Origin: Gnetum montanum
Taxonomy: Eukaryota > Streptophyta > Gnetopsida > Gnetales > Gnetaceae
DNA length: 64,000 bases
Reading direction: 5' to 3'
Assembly (NCBI GenBank): GCA_015680685.1
Contig: MNCI01006866.1
Coordinates: 162,119-226,118, forward strand
How positions within the stretch are numbered: the stretch's first letter is position 1; each line of letters starts with the position of its first letter. Below are positions 53,955-64,000 of this stretch, piece after piece. The notes under the pieces were generated by a model. That model was not told the origin of the DNA. It was given only the letters and a program-made list of their open reading frames with translations, and made no database searches. The translations under genes were made by a program, and so were the position numbers.

Positions 53955-56431
53955 CAGCTCTGTTGTTGGATAGAAGGGAGCTCTGAAGCCTTGTATGGTG
54001 GAGGAGTGTGCAGAGACTCGACTACTTGTTGTTGTGAGAGCTTGTCTGGGCTTTTGGTTCTGAAGAAAGGTCTTCTATTTTTACGATTGTTAGAACCAAC
54101 AGTGGGCTGAATGTTTACAACTCTCGTAGCGTTACATTGCTATGGTTGAGTAGGGAGTTCCCCTTGCATTGTTGGAGAAAGAGGTATGGGAACTACCGAT
54201 GGAAGAGGTGCGGATGGAGTTGTGACGTTGCGGATGGAGTCCTCCTAAAGTACTCTCAAACTTGGTAGTGATGTTGGGAAGTTGTGTGACCCATAGAGTC
54301 ACTTGGAGAAACTGGTTGCTGCACGTAATAGCCATAAGGATCAGGCTACCGGTAAGGGTATTGTTGTCTCAGCGATGGCATCCCTCATGATTGTGGGTGT
54401 TGCCACTGCTGATGTTGCCCGATTGGTGGTGGTGGAGTTCCACTTGGATAGTACGTTAACGGTTGGTGGAACTGTCTTGGGTTACCTTGGGGATAAGGTA
54501 ACCTACGGGGTGTCTACCGTCTATTGAGTCTTGGGTTAAGTGCATACACCCTAGAATCTTGTAGATGTGAGATGATTGGACAACATCCCTTAGGATGGTC
54601 ATATTGGCAGATCTCACATCCACCATCATCGTCTATGTTTGAGTCCACAACCTCATCAGAGATAGTTATTTTCCCCTTACCATTGTTACGTGCATGGCCT
54701 GCATCTCTCTGCTTTATCTTATCAGAGTCACTACCTTGTTCCACCTTAGACTCCTTTACGATTTTTAGGATAGTTTCAAGTCTGGAGTCTAAGGAATCCC
54801 ACAATTGATCCACCTTAGCCGATACTTCTGTTGTTAGCTTTTAAATTGGCAAGGTTTTTCTATTCACCAACTCTTCGAGTGGTGACTCATCCTCCTCATC
54901 ACAAAATCTCACTCCCTTCTTCTGAAGGGAAGAATCACGGTTGTATTCTTCTGCACTCTCTCTTTTTCGTAGCTCCCCTTCTTTTTTGGCTACTTGCTCC
55001 AACAAGTGATGAATCTCATGGAATCTAAGTTTTGATAGTCTCCCTTGGGCATAAGTCCCAAGGGTTCTCCTAGTCTCATATCTTAGCCCATCTACGATGT
55101 GGCGAAGTTGATCCCGCTATGCGTAACCATGGCCCTGGCAACAATGTAACAATGCATAGTATCGGCCCATGGTAGCATCCAAGGGTTCATGATTACCCTA
55201 CTTCCATCCTTGGATCTACTTACGCAAATTAGACACTCTAGAGTACGTTTGATATTTATCGTTGAAGATTCTAACATCGTACTCCACCTCCTAATGGTTT
55301 CCGGTTCTAAGGACCGGTACCAACTCTCTGCTTTCTTAATGAGTGTCCTAGGAAACAACTTTAGTTTCTGCCACTCATTCTCTATGTTTTGCAAGGTGTA
55401 GGAATAATGAAATGCCTGTAAATGATGTTGCGGATCAGCGTTGTATCCCCCTTCGAAGCGTGGGATATTATTCATATCTAATCGTTTGATCCAACTATCT
55501 CTTTGATGCCTTGTTGGTATTTTAATTGCCTCCGTTATATCATGCATACTTCGAGTTGCAAGTAGGGGCTCGTCATGATCATCTCTTTCATGATGCCTAT
55601 GATGTCTACATTGTTCCATACTTTCCCTTCGTTCGTGCCCTTGTCCTCACTCTCAACTCTCTCATCGAGGTCTCTCATTTTTCCTACCTCTATCCTCACC
55701 GTTATGCTCTCTATGGCTACGCCCAAATGTGGAAGGAGAGGGTGAATGATGTGATGAAGGAGAAGAAGAAGGAGAACCATCGCCATGACGATGCTTCTTG
55801 CCTTCTCTTCTACTGCTATGGCCCCAATCATGATGACGATCTAAGTGCCCGTCGTTATCATGTGTTTTTTTCCCTCAGTGAATAGTTGGCATTGACAGGG
55901 ATTAGAACTAGGGTTGTGTATCATAGATCATAGGTTCTGATACCCCACCTCCTCACCATCGTTACGAGGGGGAACATCATTTGATAGAGAACTCATTATA
56001 ATTGGTTCATCATCTCTGATTTCACTTAGGACGTGCGGGACCCCTTTGCCCTTCAACAGTGTATGATGGCTCTCCTGCCTTGAGTCCCTTAGACGTTGCA
56101 CTGCTGTGGGATGGTAATCCCTTATGTCATAATTTCTTGCAACGTATTTAGCGTATAATTCTATCATGCCTATTTGTGCAAGAGTAAGAAGAAGCATGTT
56201 AGGGACTACCTGATCTGGGGGTAACAGTATGTTACCTTGCAAGTCTCTCCATCGCAGTTGTTCATCTTGATGGAGGATAAAGGTAAAGTCTGGAATATAC
56301 TCATTGGGATGAGTATATACCACCCGATGTTGTTGAGGAATTGGCAGATTTTGGTTATGTGTTTTTGATTGCCGACTGTTTCTAATATAATCCCTAGGTG
56401 GTGAATTGCTCTCGTTAGAAGAAGAAGACAT
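53955..56431 (-). pseudogene. gag: TRG-3 gag and start of protease linker (broken)
   Basis: The start is ATG at 56431 (MSSSSNESNSPPRDY); an open segment runs to 55928 with FTFILHQDEQLRWRDLQGN and LSEIRDDEPII. The arginine-rich region follows in other frames (55831-55535). The capsid core is at 55619-55092 (MNNIPRFEGGYNADPQHHLQ), and 54813-54514 carries the CEICQYDHPKGCC knuckle. The proline- and glutamine-rich tail leads to the Tat-E junction at 53950. It resembles TRG-2 and TRG-4 gag throughout. Confidence 0.85.
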
Positions 56432-56555
56432 TGTGTCTTATCGGTGTGCTATTTAACCGTTATATAATTTTTTCTTTTAATTAACCCTAAGGTTCGTTTA
56501 AGCTCCCAACGATGTGAGTGATCTCCTATGTTCTACTTAGTGCACAAACACTTAG

Positions 56556-56573
56556 TCCCTGGCAACGGCACCA
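56556..56573 (-). promoter_or_regulatory. TRG-3 primer-binding site (Asp-tRNA type)
   Basis: TGGTGCCGTTGCCAGGGA in the element's direction, two transitions from the Asp-tRNA complement, at the end of the 5' LTR. Confidence 0.88.
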
Positions 56574-56574
56574 A

Positions 56575-57385
56575 TGATGAGTGGCGAGGTATCCCAACAC
56601 TCAACCATACAAATACGAGCATTACATGCACGATCCAGTCGAATTCCATAGACTAAGTGCCTACACACCTCATGGAACACTCAGGGTTAATCATTCATTG
56701 TCTTCCCAAACTTACTTGTAGTTGTGACAGTGTATGGTTAAGTAAGTCCAAGGTATATGATTTTTATCATTTTTATGTTTTTATCTCCTATGCTAACAAG
56801 GTGAAGGGTGAAGAGACTAATTACTAACTTTAACGAACTATCTAATTCTAAATTAACCAAGCATCAGCATCCGTTCCCACTAACCGTTCATACCCTGAAA
56901 TGATGCAACCTTGGTTACCAAATGCTAATTGTTGCTGGGATCACCAAGCGTAACGCACGTGCTCAAAGTGGTCGTACTGAGGCACTTAACTAAGAGAGAA
57001 GGGTTGAGAGAGATTTAATGACTAATAAAACATTTAAATGACAAATAATAAATAACAGTAAATAAAATCCTAATTAGCCTATTCCATGCACTACAAGGTT
57101 TATCCAAGAAGCTCGTCTTTATTGTCGTACACAAACCTATGTTCACGTACAATGTCTGCTCAAATAAAGATCCGTTCACTCTGGAGTTCCTACTGCGGGC
57201 ACATGGACATTAATCTATCTTTGGAGGGAAAAAACTATCAGACTTTCACTACGATCTAGGCCTAGAATGGAAACAAGGGAGAGCCGCCTCTTATTTATAG
57301 ACTTGACAGTGCACCGCGATATCGTAGGGGAAGACGTGATATCGCTTACACGATATTGCGGCCCATGCGATATCACATCCCATAA
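56575..57385 (-). repeat. TRG-3 5' LTR
   Basis: This is an 811-bp LTR, TGATGAGTGGCGAGG...CATCCCATAA. The final CATCA has become CATAA. The TATAAATA box (minus strand) is at 57292-57299 with GATATC motifs upstream (57315-57380). The GTAAG target duplication follows. Confidence 0.9.
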
Positions 57386-57512
57386 GTAAGTATTTGATGG
57401 GATGCAATATTGCATGGGTCGTGATATCACATACGTGATATCGTGTCCTTCACGATATCGCATACGCGATATTGTGTCTTCTCCTGCAATATTGCATACA
57501 GGATATCGCGGT
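57310..57512. promoter_or_regulatory. GATATC palindrome array shared by two back-to-back LTR promoters
   Basis: At least seven exact GATATC sites, often within longer palindromes such as GCGATATCGC or CGTGATATCACA, plus GATATT and AATATT variants. They lie between the minus-strand TATA box at 57292-57299 (TRG-3) and the plus-strand TATA box at 57526-57533 (TRG-4). Regular palindromes upstream of TATA suggest binding sites for a dimeric factor; this is inferred. Confidence 0.65.
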
Positions 57513-58217
57513 GCATTGTCATATCTATAAATATGAGGCGGCTCTCCCTTGTTTCCTCATCCTAGGCTAGATAGTAGGGAAACTCTGACAGATTGATCAC
57601 TCTAGAGATAGAATATTGTCCATGTGCCCGCAGTAGAAGTCCTAAAGTGAATGGATCTTTATTCGAGTAAACATTGTACTTGAACACAAGTTTGTGTACG
57701 ACAATAAAGACAAGCTTCTTGGATAAACCTTGTAGTGCATGGAATAGGCTAATTAGGATTTTCTTTACTATTATTTATTATCTATTATTTATTAATTTAA
57801 TAGTTATTAAATCTTCCTCAACCCTTCTCTCCTAGTTAAGTGCCTCAGTACGACCACTTCAAGCACATGCGTTACATGTGGTGATCCCAGCAACGATTAG
57901 CGTTTGGTAACCACGGTTGCATCGGTTTAGGGTGTGTATGGTAAGCAAGAACCCTTAGTTAGAGTTTGCAAATAGTTTTTCAACCCTTCACCTTATTAGC
58001 ATAGGAGACATAAAACATAAAAACTATAAAAATCATATACCTTAGACTTGCTTAACCATACACCGTGACAACTACAAGTAAGTCTAGGAAGACAACGAAT
58101 GATTAACCCTAAGTGTTACATGGGCATGTAGGCACTTAGTCTGTAGAGTTCAACTGGATCGCATGTGCTACACTCGTATTCATATGGTTGAGTGTAGGGG
58201 TATCTCACCACTCATCA
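57395..58217 (+). repeat. TRG-4 5' LTR
   Basis: This is an 823-bp LTR, TGATGGGATGC...CCACTCATCA. Its U3 before TATAAATA (57526-57533) is about 131 bp and consists almost wholly of GATATC, GATATT and AATATT palindromes. The corresponding U3 in its 3' LTR is only about 66 bp. An AATAAA signal lies in the R region (near 57703). Confidence 0.92.
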
Positions 58218-58218
58218 T

Positions 58219-58236
58219 TGGCACCGCTGCCGAGGA
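58219..58236 (+). promoter_or_regulatory. TRG-4 primer-binding site (Asp-tRNA type)
   Basis: TGGCACCGCTGCCGAGGA, one base after the LTR end plus T; three transitions from TGGCGCCGTTGCCGGGGA. Confidence 0.88.
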
Positions 58237-58357
58237 CTAAGTGTTTTTGTGCTGAATAAAACATAGGATATCACTCACATCGTTGGGAGCCTAAACGAAC
58301 CTTTAGGTTAATTAAAAGAAAAATTTATATAACGGTAAAATTAGCACACCGATAACA

Positions 58358-60817
58358 ATGTCTTCTTCTCACAAGAGTAATTCACCACCTAGGGATAATA
58401 CACGAAACAGTCGGTAATCAAAAACACAAAATCGAAATCAGCCAAGTCCTCAACAATACCAGATTGTCTATACTCATCCCAATGAGTATATTTCAAACTT
58501 TACCTTTATCCTCCATCAAGACGAACAGCTACGATGGAGAGATTTGCAAGGTAACATCGTGTTACCCCCAGATCGATTAGTCCCAAACATGCTTCTTCGT
58601 GCTTTGGCACAGATTGGCATGATAGAATTATATGCTGAATACGTTGCAAAAGACTTTGACATGAGGGATTATCATCCCATAGAAACACAACGTATTCAGG
58701 ACTCAAGGCAGAAGAGCCAACATACACTATTGAAGGGCAAAGGCCCGCACGTCCTTAGCGAAATAGCATATGATGAACCCATTATAACGGGTTCTCTAAC
58801 AAATGATGTTCCCCCTCCTAACGATGATGGGGAGGTAAGGCATCAGAACCTACGCTCAACGATACATAACACTGGTTCTGATCCCCGTGAATGCCAACTG
58901 TTCACAGAGGGAACAACAACTCATGATAAGGACGAGCACTTAGATCGTCATCAAGATCGGGGTCGAAGTAGCCGAAGAGAAGGTAAGAAGTATCGTCATG
59001 GCGATGGTTCCCCTTCTTCTTCTCCTTCATCTCACCACTCACCCTCTCCTTCCACATTTGGGCGTAGCCATCATGAACATAACAGTGAGGATAGGGGTAG
59101 ACAAAATAAGAGACCTTGACGGGAAATTTGAGAGAGAGAACAAGGGCATGAATGAAGGAAGAGTAGGGAATAACGTAGACATCACAAGCGTCATGAAAGA
59201 GATGATCATGAGGAGCCCCTACTTGCCACCCGAAGTATGCTCAACATAATGGAGGCAATAAGAATTCCAACAAGGCATCAAAAGGACAGTCAGATCAAAC
59301 TTTTAGACATGAACAATATCCCATGCTTTGAAGGGGGATACAACTCAGATCCACAACATCATTTATAGGCATTCCATGATGCCTGCACCTTGCAGAACAT
59401 AGAAAATGAGTGGCAAAAACTTAAGTTGTTTCCCATGACACTCACCAAAGAAGCTGAGAGTTGGTACTGATCCTTAGAACTAGAAACCATCAGGAGGTAG
59501 AGTACGATGTTAGAACTCTTCAACGATAAGTATCAAACGTACTCCCGAGTGTCTAATTTGCATAAGCAGATCCAAGGATAGAAGCAAGGTACTTATGAAC
59601 CCTTGGATGCTGCCATGGGCCACTACTATGCATTGTTACATCGTTGCTCGGGCCATGGATACGCACAACGGGACCAACTTCGCCACATCGTGGATGGGCT
59701 AAGGCATGAGACTAAAAGACCCCTTGGGACATATGCCCAAGGGAGACTATCAGAACTTAGAGCCCATGAAGTACATCGCTTGTTGGAACAAGTAGCAAAA
59801 GAAGAAGGTGAGCTACGAAAAAAGGAAAGTATAGAAGAATACAACCATGATCCCTCCCTTCGGAAGAAGGGAGTAAGATTTTGTGATGAGGAGGATGAGT
59901 CACCACTCAAAGAGTTGGTGAACCAAAAAACCTTGCCGATTCAAAAACTAACAACCAAAGTATTGGCTAAGTTGGACCAACTGTGGGATTCCTTAGACTC
60001 CAGACTTCAAAGTGTCTTGAAAATCGTAGAAGAGTCTAAGGAGGAATGAAGTAGTGACAAAGGTAAGACAAAGCGGAGAGATTCAGGCCCTACACATAAC
60101 AAGGGTAAGGGGAAAATTACTATCTTCGATGACGTTGTGGATTCAGACACAGACAATGATGGTGGATGTGAGATCTGCTGATATGACCATCCTAAGGGAT
60201 GTTGTCCAATTATCTCACATCTACAGGAGTCTGGGGTATATGCGCTTAATCCGAGACTCAACCAATGGCAAACACCCTGAAGGTTACCTTATCCTCAAGG
60301 TAACCCAAGGCAGTTTCACCAACCATTAACATACTATCCAAGTGGAACTCCACCACAACCCATCGGATAGCATCAGCAGTGGCAATAACCACAATCATAG
60401 GGGATGCCACCACCAACACAACAGTATCCTTACCGGTAGCCTGATCCTTATGGTTATTATGTGTAGCAGCCGATTTCTCCAAGTGACTCTATGGATTACA
60501 TAACTCCCCAACGTCACTACCAAGTTTTGGAGTACTTTAGGAGGACTCCTTCTCCTTCGGGAGGCATTCCACACTCATCCCATCCTCTAACTCCATCCAC
60601 ACCTCTTCCACCTGTAGTTCCCATACAACTTGCTCCAACAATGCAAGGGGAACTCCCTACTCAACCACAGCAATGTAACGCTGCAAGAGCTGTAAATATT
60701 CAACCTGCTGCTGGTTCTGATAACTGTAAAAATAGAAGGCCTTTCTTCAAAACCAGAAGCCTAGACAAACTCTCGCAACAACAAGCGGTTGAGTCCAAAC
60801 ACTCCTCCACCATCTAA
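58358..60817 (+). pseudogene. gag: TRG-4 gag (broken)
   Basis: ATG at 58358 gives MSSSHKSNSPPRDNTRNSR, then a stop, then a long open frame to 59119 that includes FTFILHQDEQLRWRDLQGN, LVPNMLLRALAQIGM and the arginine-rich RHQDRGRSSRREGKK. After a TGA, where an arginine codon is expected, the capsid core continues in broken frames (59300-59480). At 59603-60049 lie GYAQRDQLRHIVDGLRHETK and KVLAKLDQLWDSLDSRL, then the knuckle CEIC.YDHPKGCC with a stop inside (about 60170). A proline-rich tail lies at 60491-60817. It is the best-preserved TRG gag in the window. Confidence 0.85.
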
Positions 60818-60835
60818 CACTTCGAAGCACCCTTT

Positions 60836-61562
60836 AGTCCAATAGAGCTGTACGCATACAATTATGTTAACGCGTACCGTAACCGACTGGATCAAGGTAG
60901 TCCACCTTCTCAGGAAGCTATCTGACCCTAGGAGCCCCTTAATCTATTTACAAATCACCGAGAATGAACCACATAAAGCTCTTCTTGACTTAGGTTTTGG
61001 AGTCAACTTAATTTCATGAGAAATGTATCAAGCCTAGAACCTGCCCCAACTTAAGAAGAGCAACATCCAATAAGAGCTGGCTAACCAGTCCATCACCATT
61101 CCCTTGGGATTAGTGGAGAACATCATTACCACTGTGTGTGGGTGGTTCTATCCAACTGACTTCTTGGTGATTGAAGTTAACAGTAACAATGAGGGCTTCC
61201 CAATTATAATGGGAAGGCCATGGCTAAGTACAGTAGATGTGTACCTAGGGATCCACGATCTTTCCTTGCAGATATCTAAGATAAACGTTTATGGAAAGAT
61301 CGAGAAGAAGAGAGTTCCATGCATCACATACAGTGACTCGGAGGGTGATGACATGGAAGAATGTTCAGCATTTCTTCTATGTGATCGGTGTGCCCAAGAA
61401 ACACAAATCCCAAGATGCCTGTATGTAGCAACCACACCAGTAGTAGACACCTCATGGTTGACAGATAAACGAAAGAGTAACCCAATATGCACAGAACAAA
61501 CTGGGAGTGCAACTCATGCTAACAATGAAGGCATAGACACATTGGAATATGAGCATCACTGA
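60836..61562 (+). pseudogene. pol: TRG-4 protease (broken upstream, C-terminal part open)
   Basis: NEPHKALLDLGFGVNLIS near 60963-61015 carries the active-site DLG. After stops, the 152-codon open stretch 61104-61562 has GLVENIITTVCGWFYPTDFL, IIMGRPWLSTVDVYLGIHDL and the family tail (CAQETQIPRCLYVATTP). It is homologous to the intact ORF at 18806-19672. No RT follows. Confidence 0.82.
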
Positions 61563-61664
61563 CTTCTACCCCTTAATCTAAGAACATCAATAGGGAGAAG
61601 TTGGGCACTTTTACGAAATTCCAATAGGTGCTCATTATTTCAGATCTCTTCCTTGCAATTTAGG

Positions 61665-61678
61665 CATGGGGGAGATGG
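61665..61678 (+). promoter_or_regulatory. Internal polypurine-like motif 1 of TRG-4
   Basis: CATGGGGGAGATGG, at the same place after the protease as in TRG-2 and TRG-3. Confidence 0.5.
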
Positions 61679-61679
61679 C

Positions 61680-63240
61680 CACCTATGTTGATCATTGGAG
61701 GCCCTTAGTTCTTTTTAATTTTTGTTTTACAATTTTTGTTTTATGTGTTTTTGTTTAACACATTTTTGTTTTACAAGTTTTTGTTTTACATGTTTTTGTT
61801 TTGCAAATTTCTTTAACTTTTCTTGTTTTTGTTTTACAACATTGTTATATTTTTCCATTTTGTGTGTGTGTTTGTGTGTGTGTTACCCATCCTGTAAGTT
61901 TTTCACCCAATAAGTGTTCTTCATGATGGTATGAACTATTTTCATATTGGTTTCTAATGTTTGGTTATTACCTTTAAGTCATGATGTTGATACTAAGGTA
62001 TGTTTCTTTTGCCATGGCAGGCAATGAGTCCACTTCATCCATACATCCGCCAATTCTATGGTCTCTCTTGGCTTGGAAATGTACCATCCCTTTCTAATAA
62101 GAACTTTAACGAATTGGTGACTGGGTACTTCTCAAACTAAGGAAGGACTCAAGGTTTGAAAATGGTGTGACTTCAAGGAAACTTGATGCTTTTTTGTTGG
62201 CCATTCTCTTGGGTGATTGGATGTTTTCTTCTTAAGTTCTCTCATCGTTCCGACGTCACCCCAATTATTGGAAGCTGAGTCAATAAAAATAAGAAAGTCT
62301 TTGCATGGTGTGGTTCTCACGCATAACAAAATAAAACAAACAAACAAAAATAAAGAAAGTGAGAATTCAAAGCACAACCCTTAGATGAAATAACCCCTTG
62401 GGCTACAAGCACTGGTTATGGAACTAAAAATGTTCCCTCTAACTAAGGCCCTTCTCACTTCCCGTTCTCTCCTCATTTGTTTCGTCGAAATGGTGGTGGC
62501 TCTTTGGAGGTGCATGCTTGTTACTTCAAGAGGGTGGTTTGGCTGAATGCATTAATGCAAAGTCATTAGATGTGGTTTGTTTGAGGCCAAAGTTGGAATG
62601 AGATTTACCAAGTCACATTAATCATGAAATCCACAAGGGGTTGTACACTACCTTGTTCTTGGGATTCCATTCCATTCTCTTCTCTCCACCCTTCTCTCCA
62701 TTGTTCACCTCATTGCCAGTTGTATAATTAGTGTATATTTTGGTGGATACATCGTTTTCTTTTTGGTAGATTGTTACGGTTAAGACTTTAACTCTTGTTC
62801 CAAAGGACATTTCCAGAGCCTACAAACTCTTTGAATGTGGGTTTGTCAGGGCATTAAGGGCATGAGCCTGCTTTGGGGAGAACCCACTGACATTCCTATT
62901 TAGTGCACCAGTTAAATTCTTTCCTTTAACATTTTTCAATTACTTTTGTTTTGTTCATTTCCATCTTGACATCCACTTTATCGATGTTACCATTGTCTCT
63001 TTTTATTCATCTTTCTTATTCTTTTCTTTTTCCATTCTCTCGTTACTGGAAGTTCGCGATTAATCATGGGGGTATGGGGCCCAAATTTTTTGATTTTCTC
63101 CTAACCCCTACACCTTCGGTAGTCATCATTTATATATCTCCAGATCCGTAATCAGCCATACCACAACCTAGCCAATGGACTTACACCAAAGCAAGGTATT
63201 ACCCACATTGAAATTCATCTACCCTTGCTAATATAAGACT
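61680..63240 (+). other. TRG-4 non-coding 3' region
   Basis: This shares its order of blocks with TRG-2 and TRG-3. It includes a TTTTTGTTTTACA-type minisatellite (61715-61860), a GT tract (61861-61885), the block GGTGTGACTTCAAGG (62163), GCATTAATGCAAAGTCATT (62546) and polypurine-like motif 2 (CATGGGGGTATGGGG, 63065-63079). No credible protein. Confidence 0.6.
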
Positions 63241-63245
63241 GTGTT

Positions 63246-63452
63246 ATGTGTGCAGATGGCGATCATGCAATAATGGACCGAACCTGGAGGGAACACTTGG
63301 AATGGAGCAATGCTGAAGCAGCTTTGCAAGGAATGAGATCGATGATGTGCTTACGGATGGACAACGAAAGAAGCAATTTTGGCATTGGCAGCAGCAAGAC
63401 TTCTTCTCTTCTTCTCTCTTCTCTCTTCTCTTTTCTCTCAGCTGCCAAATGA
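63246..63452 (+). CDS. Short conserved ORF in the 3' module of TRG-4
   Basis: A 68-codon ORF starting MCADGDHAIMDRTWREHLEW and ending in a serine/leucine run encoded by a pyrimidine tract. Its frame is the same as that of TRG-2 17003-17248. It overlaps an acceptor-like TGTGCAG. Product unknown; it may be an exon remnant. Confidence 0.35.
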   Translation: MCADGDHAIMDRTWREHLEWSNAEAALQGMRSMMCLRMDNERSNFGIGSSKTSSLLLSSLFSFLSAAK

Positions 63453-63623
63453 GGCCTAATGTCAATGTAATAAGGTGTTCACCCTTGTTGTCATGAACAC
63501 TAGTTTGTTGAGTCTTGTAATGATGATCCGTTCACATGTCATCCCATTAGTTTCCATTGAGTCAATAATCCCATACCTTCTCGATATTATTGTAAGGAAC
63601 TCAAGGATGAGTTTTCATTTAGT

Positions 63624-63633
63624 CATGGGGGTA
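63624..63633 (+). promoter_or_regulatory. TRG-4 polypurine tract
   Basis: CATGGGGGTA immediately before the 3' LTR start TGATGGGACG. Confidence 0.85.
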
Positions 63634-64000
63634 TGATGGGACGTGATATCACATCCCTCGCGATATCGTGTACACGATATCGCAGTGTGTCGTCGTATCT
63701 ATAAATAAGAGGCGGCTCTCCCTTGTTTCCTCATCCTAGGCTAGACAGTAGGGAAACTCTGACAGATTGATCACTCCAGAGATAGAATATTTTCCATGTG
63801 CCCATAGTAGGAGTCCTAAAGTGAACGGATCTTTATTCGAGCAAACATTGTACCTAAACACAAGTTTGTGTACGGCAATAAAGACGAGCTTCTTGGATAA
63901 ACCTTGCAGTGCATGGAATAGGCTAATTAGGATTTTCTTTACTATTATTTATTATCTATTATTGATTGCTTTATTAGTTATTAAATCTTCCTCAACCCTT
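63634..64000 (+). repeat. TRG-4 3' LTR, truncated by the window end
   Basis: It starts TGATGGGACGTGATATCACA, with TATAAATA at 63700-63707. From the TATA box on it matches the 5' LTR closely, but the GATATC array is about half as long. The remaining LTR lies beyond the window. Confidence 0.92.

Larger units (their letters stand above)
31682..57385 (-). mobile_element. TRG-3: gag-protease LTR element split by Tat-E
   Basis: The boundaries are TGATGAG at 31682 and a mutated end CATAA (for CATCA) at 57385, flanked by a perfect target duplication GTAAG (31677-31681, 57386-57390). Without the Tat-E insertion it is 7.07 kb with a 5.47-kb internal region, like TRG-2 and TRG-4. Order leftward: 5' LTR, primer site, gag, protease (cut by Tat-E), non-coding 3' region, short-ORF remnant, polypurine tract, 3' LTR. 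Confidence 0.9.
57395..64000 (+). mobile_element. TRG-4: gag-protease LTR element (runs off the window)
   Basis: This plus-strand copy has 5' LTR 57395-58217, primer site, gag, protease, non-coding 3' region, short ORF, polypurine tract 63624-63633 and the start of the 3' LTR at 63634. The internal region is 5416 bp. It begins nine bases beyond TRG-3 in the opposite direction. Its right target duplication lies outside the window, so the left one (GTATT, 57390-57394) cannot be checked. No RT or integrase. Confidence 0.9.

Noticed and set aside
1-64000. A functional host gene or RNA gene in the window
   Set aside because: All longer ORFs are explained by retroelements or lack any recognisable motif, and the only tRNA-like sequence is a decayed plastid exon.

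Overview
This is repeat-dense nuclear DNA of a seed plant, most likely one with a large genome. I see no intact host gene. The evidence is plant-type Ty3/gypsy retrotransposons: two decayed Tekay/Del-like chromoviruses with initiator-Met-type primer sites, one very large Tat/Ogre-like element, and a family of elements with Athila-like gag, Athila-like protease and an Asp-tRNA-type primer site. A LINE tail and a decayed plastid trnI-GAU fragment are also present. Almost every ORF is broken. The cases I checked at base level are dominated by C-to-T and G-to-A changes, as expected for old methylated transposons.

The main repeat family, called TRG here, has LTRs of about 0.7-0.9 kb bounded by TGATG...CATCA. 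It has an Asp-tRNA-type primer site and gag (three copies also have protease), but no reverse transcriptase, RNase H or integrase, so it looks non-autonomous. The copies are an LTR end (1-132), TRG-1 (655-9679, minus), a solo LTR (12225-13067, plus), TRG-2 (16060-22989, minus), TRG-3 (31682-57385, minus, split by another element) and TRG-4 (57395 to beyond the window, plus). Five-base target duplications support them: TAATC for TRG-1, CATTG for the solo LTR, TCTGT/TCTAT for TRG-2 and GTAAG for TRG-3.

Layout: Tekay-A (minus) runs 258-26952. Its 3' LTR is split by TRG-1; its pol (11913-16059) is split by the solo LTR; TRG-2 separates pol from gag (22995-24209); its 5' LTR is 24225-26952. Tekay-A lies inside an older relative, Tekay-F, whose gag remnant and 5' LTR occupy 26953-30024. 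From 30025 to 31681 is older sequence with the plastid tRNA fragment and the LINE tail. TRG-3 follows, and within its protease sits Tat-E (35325-53949, minus), 18.6 kb long with target duplication GTATG/GTGTG. TRG-4 begins 9 bases after TRG-3 in the opposite orientation, so two LTR promoters face away from each other.

The least ordinary features are these. (1) Tat-E carries a block of about 5.5 kb between its protease and reverse transcriptase. The block holds a decayed multi-exon gene on the opposite strand with its own GA-rich/TATA promoter. (2) The block edges and the 3' UTR of Tat-E carry about fifteen copies of a 22-nt unit whose 4-nt arms change together and stay complementary. (3) TRG-1 carries a decayed accessory gene (globular part plus long coiled coil) behind a promoter resembling the family's own U3, in a slot bounded by polypurine-tract copies. 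(4) The U3 of all TRG LTRs is little more than an array of GATATC palindromes in front of a TATA box.
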